Shown: piece after piece, positions 1-7,750 of the stretch
Layout: each line of letters opens with the position of its first letter
Numbering within the stretch: the first letter of the stretch is position 1
Source of the DNA: Noviherbaspirillum suwonense
Lineage (GTDB): Bacteria; Pseudomonadota; Gammaproteobacteria; Burkholderiales; Burkholderiaceae_D
Reading direction: 5' to 3'
Assembly (NCBI RefSeq): GCF_900182955.1
Contig: NZ_FXUL01000002.1
Span: forward strand, 372,001-436,000
DNA length: 64,000 nucleotides
Notes under the pieces: model-generated
What the model was told of the DNA's origin: nothing
The model's input: only the letters and a program-made list of their open reading frames with translations
The model's database searches: none
Position numbers and translations under genes: made by a program

Positions 1-54
1 AACCGCATCGACGTCAACCAGACCCGGCAGACGCCGCAGCAGATCTCATGGTGA
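1..54 (+). CDS. C-terminal end of an upstream gene, probably ABC transporter ATP-binding protein (partial)
   Basis: An open frame runs from the window edge and ends at TGA (52-54), giving 17 residues ending QQISW. Its stop overlaps the proposed ATG (48) of the next gene, a layout typical of translationally coupled ABC exporter operons. The following permease and HlyD-type adaptor make an ATPase subunit the likely identity. That is inferred only from context, because no ATPase motif lies inside the window. Confidence 0.4.
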   Translation, partial: NRIDVNQTRQTPQQISW

Positions 55-2450
55 CGCCGCCGCATATCCCGCAGTCAATGCGCCTGCATGTCAGCATGCT
101 CGACCGCAAGCTGCTGCGCGACCTGTGGCGCATGCGCGGCCAGGTGCTGGCGGTGGCGATGGTGGCGCTGTACGGCGTGGCGACCTTCGTCACCATGCGC
201 GGCTCGTACGAGGCGCTGCTCACTTCCCAGCATGCATACTACGAACGCTACCGCTTCGCCGACGTGTTCGCCAGCGTCCGGCGCGCGCCGCTCTCGGTCC
301 TTTCCCAGGTACGGACCATTCCGGGCGTCAACGAGGCCGACGGCCGCGTGGTGTTCGACGCGTCGCTCGACGTGCCCGGCCTGGACGAGCCGGCCAGCGG
401 CCGGCTGGTGTCGCTGGCCCCGCCCGGAGAATCCGGCCTCAACCGCGTGTTCCTGCGCGACGGCCGCATGCCGGGCGCGGCCGAACGGAATGCGGTGCTG
501 GTCAGCGTCGCGTTCTCCGAGGCCAATGGGCTGCATCCCGGCGACACGCTGGGCGCGATCATCAACGGCCGCCGCGAGCGGCTGCGCATCGTCGGCATCG
601 CAATGTCGCCCGAGTACCTCAATGAAATCAAGGGCGACAGCTTTCCCGACAACCGCCGCTTCGGCGTGCTGTGGATGGACCGGGACGCGCTGGCCGGCGC
701 GCTGGCCATGCGCGACGGCATCAACGATGTCTCGGTGACGCTGGCGCCGCATGCCAGCGAGAAGCAGGTCATCGAGCGGCTGGACCAGTTGCTCGCGCCC
801 TATGGCGCGCTGGGCGCCTACGGCCGGCAGGACCAGCTTTCCCATAATTTCCTGTCCAACGAACTCGCGCAGAGCCGCGTTTCCGCGACGGTGCTGCCGG
901 CCATTTTCCTGGCCGTCGCCGCCTTTCTCGTGCATAACGTGCTGTCGCGGCTGACCGCGCTGCAGCGCGCGCAGATCGGCCTGCTGAAGAGCCTGGGCTA
1001 CGGCCGGCTGGCGGTCAGCATGCATTACATGAAGTTCGCGCTGTCGACCGTGATGGCGGGCGGCGTCGCCGGCATCGCGGTCGGCGCATGGCTGGGCCAC
1101 GGGCTGGCGCAGCTGTACGGCCGCTTCTACCATTTCCCCAGGCTGTCGTTTTCCCTGTCGGCCTTCGCGGTGACGGCCGCGCTGTCGATCGCGGCGCTGT
1201 CGGCCGTCGTCGGCGCGCTGCTGGCGACGCGCCGCGTGGTCACCCTGTCGCCGGCCGAATCGATGCGGCCCGAGGCGCCCGCGCATTTCCAGCCGGGGCC
1301 GCTCGAACGGCTGGGACTGCAGCGCTGGATGCCGCTGCCGGTGCGCATGGTGCTGCGCAACCTGGAGCGCAAGCCGGTCAAGAGCCTGCTGTCGGTGCTG
1401 GGCCTGGCCTCGGCGCTGGCGCTGGTGATCACCGGCCAGTACACCTTCGACGCGCTCAATGAAGTGATCCGCCTGCAGTTCCGCGTCGCCCAGCGCGACG
1501 ACGTGTCGCTGTCCTTCAACGAGCCGCGCGACTGGTCGGTCGCCAGCAACCTCGCCAGCCTGCCCGGCGTGCTGCGGGTCGAGCCGTTCCGGATGATGGC
1601 GGTGAAGATGCGCTACCGCCACCGCAGCAAGAAGACCGCCATCGTCGCGCTGGCGCCGCAGCCGCTGCTGCGGCGGGTGCTGGACGACGCCGAGCGGACC
1701 GTGCCGCTGCCGCCGCACGGCATCGTGCTCACGCGCATGCTGGCGCAGACGCTGGGCATCGCGGCCGGCGAGCCGCTGGAAGTGAGCTTCATGGAAGGCC
1801 AGCGCAGCACGGTGCAGGTGCCGGTGACGCGCATCATCGACGAGCCGATCGGCATGTTCTCGTACATGGACGCGCGGGCGCTGGCGGCGCTGGCGCAGGA
1901 GCCGGTCACCGCATCGGGCGCCTATCTCGCGGTCGACCCGGCGCGCCAGGCCGCGCTGTACCGCATGCTGAAGACCATACCCGCGGTGCGCAGCGTCAGC
2001 CTGCGCGAGGCGACGCTGCAGAGCTTCCTGGCGACCATAGCCCAGAACATGCGGATGAACACCAGGGTGCTGGTCAGCTTCGCCTGCATCATCGCGCTGG
2101 GCGTGGTGTACAACGCCACGCGCATCGCGCTGTCGGAACAGGCGATCGAGCTGGCCAGCCTGCGCATACTCGGCTTCACCAATGCCGAGGTCGCCGCGAT
2201 GCTGCTGGGCCAGCAGGCCGCGCTGACGCTGGCGGCGCTGCCGCTCGGCTGCGGGCTGGGCTACCTGCTGGCCGCGCTGCTGTCCGAGCTGCTGAGCCAG
2301 GACCTGTTCCGCATCCCGCTGGTGGTCAGCGGCCACACCTACCTGCTGTCGATCGGCGTGGTGCTGGCCGCGGCCGTCGCCGCCGGCTACCTGGTGTGGC
2401 GCAAGCTGCGGCGGATGGACCTGATCGAAGTGCTGAAGACCCGGGAGTGA
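48..2450 (+). CDS. ABC transporter permease, FtsX/MacB-type, duplicated FtsX domain
   Basis: Inner-membrane permease of an ABC exporter, 800 residues. An N-terminal membrane segment (about residues 30-50) precedes a long extracytoplasmic region. Hydrophobic segments follow near 285-310, 345-365 and 390-415. The second half repeats the plan: a segment near 445-465, another soluble region, then three segments near 672-692, 720-750 and 762-790. This is the duplicated FtsX architecture of DevC/YknZ-like exporters. The chosen ATG overlaps the stop of the preceding frame. ATGs at 78 and 96 are possible alternatives, and no start has a strong ribosome-binding site. The HlyD-type adaptor 185 bp downstream suggests a tripartite exporter. 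The substrate is unknown. Confidence 0.85.
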   Translation: MVTPPHIPQSMRLHVSMLDRKLLRDLWRMRGQVLAVAMVALYGVATFVTMRGSYEALLTSQHAYYERYRFADVFASVRRAPLSVLSQVRTIPGVNEADGRVVFDASLDVPGLDEPASGRLVSLAPPGESGLNRVFLRDGRMPGAAERNAVLVSVAFSEANGLHPGDTLGAIINGRRERLRIVGIAMSPEYLNEIKGDSFPDNRRFGVLWMDRDALAGALAMRDGINDVSVTLAPHASEKQVIERLDQLLAPYGALGAYGRQDQLSHNFLSNELAQSRVSATVLPAIFLAVAAFLVHNVLSRLTALQRAQIGLLKSLGYGRLAVSMHYMKFALSTVMAGGVAGIAVGAWLGHGLAQLYGRFYHFPRLSFSLSAFAVTAALSIAALSAVVGALLATRRVVTLSPAESMRPEAPAHFQPGPLERLGLQRWMPLPVRMVLRNLERKPVKSLLSVLGLASALALVITGQYTFDALNEVIRLQFRVAQRDDVSLSFNEPRDWSVASNLASLPGVLRVEPFRMMAVKMRYRHRSKKTAIVALAPQPLLRRVLDDAERTVPLPPHGIVLTRMLAQTLGIAAGEPLEVSFMEGQRSTVQVPVTRIIDEPIGMFSYMDARALAALAQEPVTASGAYLAVDPARQAALYRMLKTIPAVRSVSLREATLQSFLATIAQNMRMNTRVLVSFACIIALGVVYNATRIALSEQAIELASLRILGFTNAEVAAMLLGQQAALTLAALPLGCGLGYLLAALLSELLSQDLFRIPLVVSGHTYLLSIGVVLAAAVAAGYLVWRKLRRMDLIEVLKTRE

Positions 2451-2635
2451 ACGCGATGGCATGGGATGAACCACGGAGAAACGGAGCGGAGGCGGCGATG
2501 GGTCCGGCTGCCGGCAAGCGCATGGCCGGCGGCCGCCGAACGCCGCCGGCGGGTCGAACGCGTCGTCCGGACGGATCGTCCGAAGCGCCGCGCCGCGCTG
2601 TTGACCGGACCGCATGAACGGAGCGACACAGCATC

Positions 2636-3865
2636 ATGGATACACGCACGATGTCCAGGCCGTTGCAGGCCGAGGCGCTGCCCGAGCAGAAGCCCGCCTA
2701 TAAAAAATACGCGGCCGCCGCGCTTGCCGTGGCCGCGCTGGCGCTGCTGGCCTGGGTGCTGCTGGCGCCGGCGCCGCTGCGTACCGAGCTGTCGCCGGTC
2801 ACGGTCGGGCCGATGCAGGTGAGCGTCGGCAACCAGGGCCAGGTGCGCATCCACGACAAGTACGTGCTGGCCGCCCCGGTGGCGGGCCGGCTGGCGCGCA
2901 GCATGCTCGACGATGGCGACCCGGTCGCCAGGGGCAGCTTGCTGGCCACGCTGCACCCATTGCCGATGGACCCGCGCCAGCGCGGCCAGTCCGAGGCCCG
3001 GCTGGAGTCGGCCCGGGCGCTGGCGCGCGAGGCCGGCCTGCGCGCGCGGCGCGCCGACAGCGACCTGCAGCTGGCGGCAAGCGAGCGCGCGCGCATCGAA
3101 AAACTGGTCGCCGAGCGTTTCGTGTCACAGCAAGCGATGGACAAGGCCGGCGCGGCGGAAGCCGCCGCGCGCGCCGAGGCGGACGCCGCCCGTGCGCGCG
3201 CGCTGGCGGCCCAGGCCGATGTCCGTTCGGCGGAGGCCGCGCTGATCGCCGCGGACAGCGCGGGCGGCGAACAGCGGCCGCTGGACCTCAGGTCGCCGGT
3301 CGACGGCTATGTGCTCAGGGTCCATGAAAAGAGCGAGCGCACGGTGCCGGCCGGCACGCCGCTGGTCTCGGTCGGCGACCCGGCCGCCTACGAGATCGTG
3401 GTCGACGTGCTGTCGACCGACGCGGTGAAGATACGGCCCGGCCAGACCATGTGGCTGGACGACTGGGGCGGCGGCCAGTCGCTGCGCGCGGTGGTGCGGC
3501 TGGTCGAGCCGGTCGCCTTCACCAAGGTGTCGGCGCTGGGCGTCGAGGAACAGCGGGTCAATGTCATCGGCACGCCGGTCGACGGCCTCGGACCGCTCGG
3601 CGACGGCTACCGGGTGGAGGCCAGGGTCGTGATCTGGGAAGGGCAATCGGTGAGAACCGTGCCGGGCAGCAGCCTGTTCCGCGTCGGCGAGGCCTGGCAC
3701 CTGTTCATCGTCGACGGCGGCCGCATCCGGGAGCGCGAGGTGGCGGTCGGCCAGCGCAACCAGGACCGGGCGGAAGTCCTGTCCGGCCTGCCGGACGACG
3801 CGGTGGTCGTGCGCTTCCCCGGCAACCAGATGAAGGACGGCATGCGGGTCGAGCCGCTGGAATAG
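2636..3865 (+). CDS. HlyD-family periplasmic adaptor subunit of ABC exporter
   Basis: Membrane-fusion protein, 409 residues. A short cytoplasmic N-terminus is followed by a membrane anchor at about residues 22-47. Two lipoyl half-motifs then flank an Ala/Arg/Glu-rich coiled-coil hairpin (about 105-205), with beta-barrel and membrane-proximal domains toward the C-terminus (sequence around DLRSPVDGYVLRVHEKSERT). Such proteins bridge an inner-membrane ABC permease to the outer membrane. The permease directly upstream is the expected partner. A GGAG lies 13 bp before the ATG, and an in-frame ATG at 2651 is an alternative. No dedicated TolC is adjacent. Confidence 0.85.
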   Translation: MDTRTMSRPLQAEALPEQKPAYKKYAAAALAVAALALLAWVLLAPAPLRTELSPVTVGPMQVSVGNQGQVRIHDKYVLAAPVAGRLARSMLDDGDPVARGSLLATLHPLPMDPRQRGQSEARLESARALAREAGLRARRADSDLQLAASERARIEKLVAERFVSQQAMDKAGAAEAAARAEADAARARALAAQADVRSAEAALIAADSAGGEQRPLDLRSPVDGYVLRVHEKSERTVPAGTPLVSVGDPAAYEIVVDVLSTDAVKIRPGQTMWLDDWGGGQSLRAVVRLVEPVAFTKVSALGVEEQRVNVIGTPVDGLGPLGDGYRVEARVVIWEGQSVRTVPGSSLFRVGEAWHLFIVDGGRIREREVAVGQRNQDRAEVLSGLPDDAVVVRFPGNQMKDGMRVEPLE

Positions 3866-4045
3866 CGGGCGGCCGCCTTGCCACCGCCGTGCACCTGCTT
3901 GCCCGCCGCAACTGCATCGCGTCACCGCGTCGGCCGTCACGCCTATCCTCCCGATAGTCGCGGTCGCGCCGACCCTTGAGCGAAGGCGACGACAGCCCGG
4001 CGGCGGCGGCGGACAATTGCCGCATTCCTTTCTTCCCGCTGCGCC

Positions 4046-4987
4046 ATGTCCGAACCCACCCCGCCCGCTCCCGAAGCGAGCCGCGCCGCGCGGCTGCGGA
4101 AGCTCGCCGGTCCGCTGCTGGGCCTCGTCATCGTCGGCCTTGCGCTGTGGGGCCTGCACGGCATGCTCCAGGGCACCAGCACGGCCGAGATCGTCGCCGC
4201 GCTGTCGGCGCTGCCGCCGGCAAAGGCGGCGCTGGCGGTGGGCTGCACCGCGCTGTCGTATGTCGTGCTGACGCTGTACGACAGGCTGAGCCTGCGCTGG
4301 CTCGGGCTGCACTGGCCGTGGCGGCGCAGCGCGCCGGGAACGGCGATGGCCTATGCGGTAGGCAACGTCTCGTTCAACGCGCTGCTGATTGCCGGCACGC
4401 TGCGCTATTCCGCCTGGAAAGCGGCGGGCGTGCAGCCCGGACAGGCGGCGAAGGTCGCGGTGTTCGCCAGCCTCGGCTTCTGGCTAGGCTATGCGGCGCT
4501 CGGCGGGCTGCTGTTCACGGCCGACCCGGTGCGGCCGTCGCTGAGGCTGGTCGGCATCGCGCTGCTGCTGGCGGTGCTCGGCTACCTGCTGCTCGCCTGG
4601 CGCGTGCCGGCATTCCGCCTCGGCCGCCGCCAGGTCGCGCTGCCGGCGCCGGGTCTTTGCATCGGCCAGGTGGGGGTTGGCGTGCTGGACCTGGCCGGCA
4701 TCTCCGGCGTGCTGTGGCTGCTGCTGCCGGCCATTCCCGGCTATGCGTACATCCATTTCCTGCAGGCGTTCATGCTGGCCATGGTGGCCGGGAGCGCAAG
4801 CCAGGCGCCGGGCGGCCTGGGCGTGTTCGATTCGGCTTTCCTGCTGCTGCTGCCGGCGGGCTCGCCGCTGCCGCAGGCGCTGGCCGCGCTGCTGGCGTTC
4901 CGGGTGATCTATTACGCGCTGCCGCTGCTGCCTGCCGGCGCGGCTTTCCTGGCGCGGCAGGCGCTGCGGCTGGTGCGGCCGCGCTGA
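4046..4987 (+). CDS. YbhN/UPF0104-type lysylphosphatidylglycerol synthase TM-domain protein
   Basis: Polytopic inner-membrane protein of 313 residues with about eight hydrophobic segments. It contains the family's conserved central region, AYAVGNVSFNALLIAG with LRYSAWKAAG, and a late GGLGVFDSAFLLL stretch. This is the flippase-like membrane domain of MprF/YbhN (UPF0104) without a synthase domain. Family members act in lipid or hopanoid-related envelope functions; the exact substrate here is unknown. It sits 180 bp after the adaptor gene and 70 bp before the response regulator, so it may be cotranscribed with either. Confidence 0.8.
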   Translation: MSEPTPPAPEASRAARLRKLAGPLLGLVIVGLALWGLHGMLQGTSTAEIVAALSALPPAKAALAVGCTALSYVVLTLYDRLSLRWLGLHWPWRRSAPGTAMAYAVGNVSFNALLIAGTLRYSAWKAAGVQPGQAAKVAVFASLGFWLGYAALGGLLFTADPVRPSLRLVGIALLLAVLGYLLLAWRVPAFRLGRRQVALPAPGLCIGQVGVGVLDLAGISGVLWLLLPAIPGYAYIHFLQAFMLAMVAGSASQAPGGLGVFDSAFLLLLPAGSPLPQALAALLAFRVIYYALPLLPAGAAFLARQALRLVRPR

Positions 4988-5057
4988 TGCGGCCGGCGCG
5001 GCGGCGCCAGGCAGGCGCAAGGGATAAACTACGCGCCTGCCCTCCTTCCCCGACATC

Positions 5058-5726
5058 ATGCGCATACTCCTAGCCGAAGACGACCAGATGATAGGCGCCG
5101 CCGTCCGCGACGCGCTGACGCAGGACGGCTACGTGGTCGACTGGATGCGCGACGGCCAGCGGGCCGATGCGGCGCTGGCCGACGGCCAGTACGACCTGGC
5201 GCTGCTCGACCTGGGCCTGCCGGGCAAGGACGGCCTGGCGGTCCTGCGCAGCCTGCGCGGGCGGCGCCAGGCGATGCCGGTCATCGTGATCACCGCACGG
5301 GATGCGGTGGAGTCGCGCATTGCCGGCCTGGACGCCGGGGCCGACGACTACATCGTCAAGCCCTTCGACCTCGATGAACTGGCCGCCCGCATCCGCTCGG
5401 CCCTGCGCCGCAGCGCCGGCCGCCCCGAGCCCGACCTGGCGCTGGGCGACATCAGCGTGGACCTGGCGCGGCGCGCCGTGCTGCGCGGCGGCCAGCCGCT
5501 GACCCTGTCGGCCCGCGAATACGCCATCGTCGAGGCGCTGGCGATGCGCCCCGGCGCCATCCTGTCGCGCGGACAGCTCGAGCAGCGGATGTATGGCTGG
5601 GGCGAGGAAGTCGACAGCAATGCGGTCGAGGTGCACATCCACGCGATCAGGAAGAAGCTGGGCGCGGACTTCATCCGCAATGTGCGCGGCGTCGGCTATT
5701 ACATTCCGCGCCCGGAGCCGGCCTGA
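5058..5726 (+). CDS. OmpR/PhoB-family response regulator (QseB/PmrA-like)
   Basis: DNA-binding response regulator, 222 residues. The receiver domain has acidic residues E7/D8/D9, phosphoacceptor D51 in LLDLGLPG, and K101 in the IVKPFD motif. The winged-helix output domain occupies about residues 125-218 and ends with the typical RGVGYYIPR motif. Length and sequence resemble QseB/PmrA/TctD regulators, which normally sit immediately beside a QseC-type kinase. Here the next plus-strand gene that fits is the kinase at 10586, about 4.9 kb away, with a repeat and two ankyrin genes in between. The gene itself looks intact. Confidence 0.92.
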   Translation: MRILLAEDDQMIGAAVRDALTQDGYVVDWMRDGQRADAALADGQYDLALLDLGLPGKDGLAVLRSLRGRRQAMPVIVITARDAVESRIAGLDAGADDYIVKPFDLDELAARIRSALRRSAGRPEPDLALGDISVDLARRAVLRGGQPLTLSAREYAIVEALAMRPGAILSRGQLEQRMYGWGEEVDSNAVEVHIHAIRKKLGADFIRNVRGVGYYIPRPEPA

Positions 5727-5934
5727 TACCCATCCCACGTCAGGGCGTAACGGATGAGATCAATTGCCCCGATTCGCCGGCATGGCTCGTAGGCTTATAG
5801 GCTCGTAGGGTGCAATTAGCGCAGCGCATTACACCACCGGCCGGTCAACCGCCACCGCCTGTTCGCAACCAATGTTGTAATGCGCTTGCGCTTGTTACAC
5901 CCTGCGGCGTTTCATGGCGCCTTGTGCGCCGGTC
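5727..5934 (+). repeat. Dispersed MITE-like intergenic repeat, copy A
   Basis: About 208 bp starting directly after the response-regulator stop. It begins ATACCCATCCC, carries GGATGAGATC, then two hairpin-forming units: TGCAATTAGCGCAGCGCATT at 5811-5830 and a TAATGCGCTTGCGC unit at about 5873-5902. The same ordered blocks occur at 61525-61732 in inverse orientation and at 19435-19608. The right terminus of this copy is degenerate. It lies between two convergent genes and encodes nothing apparent. Confidence 0.8.
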
Positions 5935-5969
5935 CGCGCCGCGGCTTTACGCAACGGCTTCCTGCTCTC

Positions 5970-7649
5970 CTACTGGCCGCGTCTTTCCGCGATTTTCCTG
6001 GCGATGACCGGCAGCAGCTTCAGCATCATCCGCGGCGGGCAGTAGGAGGCGGCCTCCTTCACGGTACAGCGCCTTTTCGCCGTGGCTCGGTTGACCGGTT
6101 CGCCGGCCGCCGAAAACAGCGTTTCCAGGCCTTCCTTCAATATTTTTGCAACCATGCCGCCCATCGTCGCCTGCGATATGGCCACGGCCTGGCCTACCGC
6201 CGACGAATCGCCCAGCAGGGCCTCGACCGACGCGACGCTGCCGGCCAGCGTCGCATGGGTCAGCGCGTTCAGTCCGCGGCCGTCCAGGATGAACACCTGC
6301 TGCGTGGTCCGGCTGTCGGCAAGCAGCAGGCGGACGATGTCGGCATCCCGGTTCTGCGCGGCCAGCATCAGCGCATTGCAACCGTCGGCGTCGCGGGCAT
6401 TGGCCTGTTCGGCGCTCATCGCGTCGAGCAGCCGTTTCGCGATGGCCGCATGGCCGCCGAGCGCGGCCAGCATCAGCGCGCTGACGCCGCCGCCGGTCGC
6501 GCCGTCCAGCAGCACCCCGGCCATCGGGTCCTCGAGCAGCATCGCGACGATTTCCTCATTGCCATTCCTGGCGGCGACGATCAATGCGTCGTCGCCATCC
6601 CCGGTCACCTCGATCACCTGGCCCGCGGACGCCGGATGCGCGAGCAGGAACCTGGCCAGCGACGCATGGTTTGCACCCACCGCCAGCATCAGCGCATTAC
6701 GGCCGTCATGGTCGATCGCCTGCGCCTGCAACTGCGCCGACGGCTGCGCAAGCAGCAGTTCGGCAACACCGAGCCGGCCCTGGACAGCCGCCAGCATCAG
6801 CGCGTCGCGGCCTTCCTCGTTGCGCGCAAGCGCCTGCGCGGCGGCGCTGGAGGTGCCCAGCAGCAGCGCAGCGATTTGCGTATGCCCGTCTATCGCCGCA
6901 GCCATCAGCGGGTTCCACCGATCCGGCGGCACCTCGGCGGCCAGCGCCACCGCGGCCGGATGCGCAAGCAGCGCCTGGGCCAGTGCAACATTGCCTTGCA
7001 TGCATGCCAGCAGCAAGGCGTTGATGCCCAGGACGGACTCGGCGCCGAGCAGCGCCGCCGGGTCCGGCGACATGGCGATCAGCCGCTGGACCACCACCGG
7101 CAGATTGCGCTGCACCGCGTTATGCAGCGCCGGTTCGCCGTGGCGGCCATGGCAGGTCAGCAACGGCCGCAGTCCCGGCATGGCCAGCAGCCGCGCTGCC
7201 GCCTGGCCGTCGCAGGCCGCCAGGTAGTCGACCAGCAAAGCGGGCGCATCGGCCTGCCCCGACGCCGGCTGCGAAGCGATGGCAAGAAGGCGCTGCGCCA
7301 TCTGCTGCAGCTCGGCTGCGGGGCGGCCGGCCGGTTTGGACTCCCCGACAGGCGGGGCGACGACGCGCAAGGCATCGGCACAGGGAACAAGGGGGATGCG
7401 GTCGTCGCCGTTGTCGCCGCCGCAGCAAAGGCCGGGGCTGCGCAGGCAGATGCCGATGGCGTGGAGGCCGAGCGCGTTGAGGACGCGAAAACGGCGTGTC
7501 TCGGTGTCGCGGTCGAGAAGCGGATTGCGCACGCCCGACGCGGGCTGCCGGCTTTTCACGTCGGGCCGCCGCGCAACGTGCGCGGTGCGCGTGGCGCCAG
7601 GCCGCTGCATGAAAGGGATGGAAAGCGCTTGGTCGGCAATGGCTTGCAT
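5970..7649 (-). CDS. Ankyrin-repeat protein (second gene of the pair)
   Basis: 559 residues from the ATG at 7649, chosen because AAAGGAAG lies 8 bp upstream. The N-terminal ~130 residues are Arg/Pro/Ala-rich and lack a signal peptide. From about residue 150 to 500 there are roughly nine ankyrin-type units of the long variant, built on GxNALMLAAxxG...ALLLA. The C-terminal ~60 residues are basic (KEGLETLF, ARKIAERRGQ). Ankyrin arrays mediate protein-protein contacts, and in plant- or host-associated betaproteobacteria similar proteins are often secreted effectors; that role is inferred here. It lies 101 bp behind the larger ankyrin gene, probably in the same transcript. Confidence 0.85.
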   Translation of the reverse strand: MQAIADQALSIPFMQRPGATRTAHVARRPDVKSRQPASGVRNPLLDRDTETRRFRVLNALGLHAIGICLRSPGLCCGGDNGDDRIPLVPCADALRVVAPPVGESKPAGRPAAELQQMAQRLLAIASQPASGQADAPALLVDYLAACDGQAAARLLAMPGLRPLLTCHGRHGEPALHNAVQRNLPVVVQRLIAMSPDPAALLGAESVLGINALLLACMQGNVALAQALLAHPAAVALAAEVPPDRWNPLMAAAIDGHTQIAALLLGTSSAAAQALARNEEGRDALMLAAVQGRLGVAELLLAQPSAQLQAQAIDHDGRNALMLAVGANHASLARFLLAHPASAGQVIEVTGDGDDALIVAARNGNEEIVAMLLEDPMAGVLLDGATGGGVSALMLAALGGHAAIAKRLLDAMSAEQANARDADGCNALMLAAQNRDADIVRLLLADSRTTQQVFILDGRGLNALTHATLAGSVASVEALLGDSSAVGQAVAISQATMGGMVAKILKEGLETLFSAAGEPVNRATAKRRCTVKEAASYCPPRMMLKLLPVIARKIAERRGQ

Positions 7650-7750
7650 GCGGTGGAACTTCCTTTGGGCTGGATCGGGTAAGGGACGCGAACGCGGTTG
7701 ATGCGGGGCGGCTGCCGGTTCGACAGTACCGGCCCGGGCGGCGGGCTGCG

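Noticed and set aside
75-2615. Long minus-strand frame opposite the FtsX-type permease
   Set aside because: Low-complexity Arg/Gln/His translation without motifs; an antisense shadow of the permease gene.
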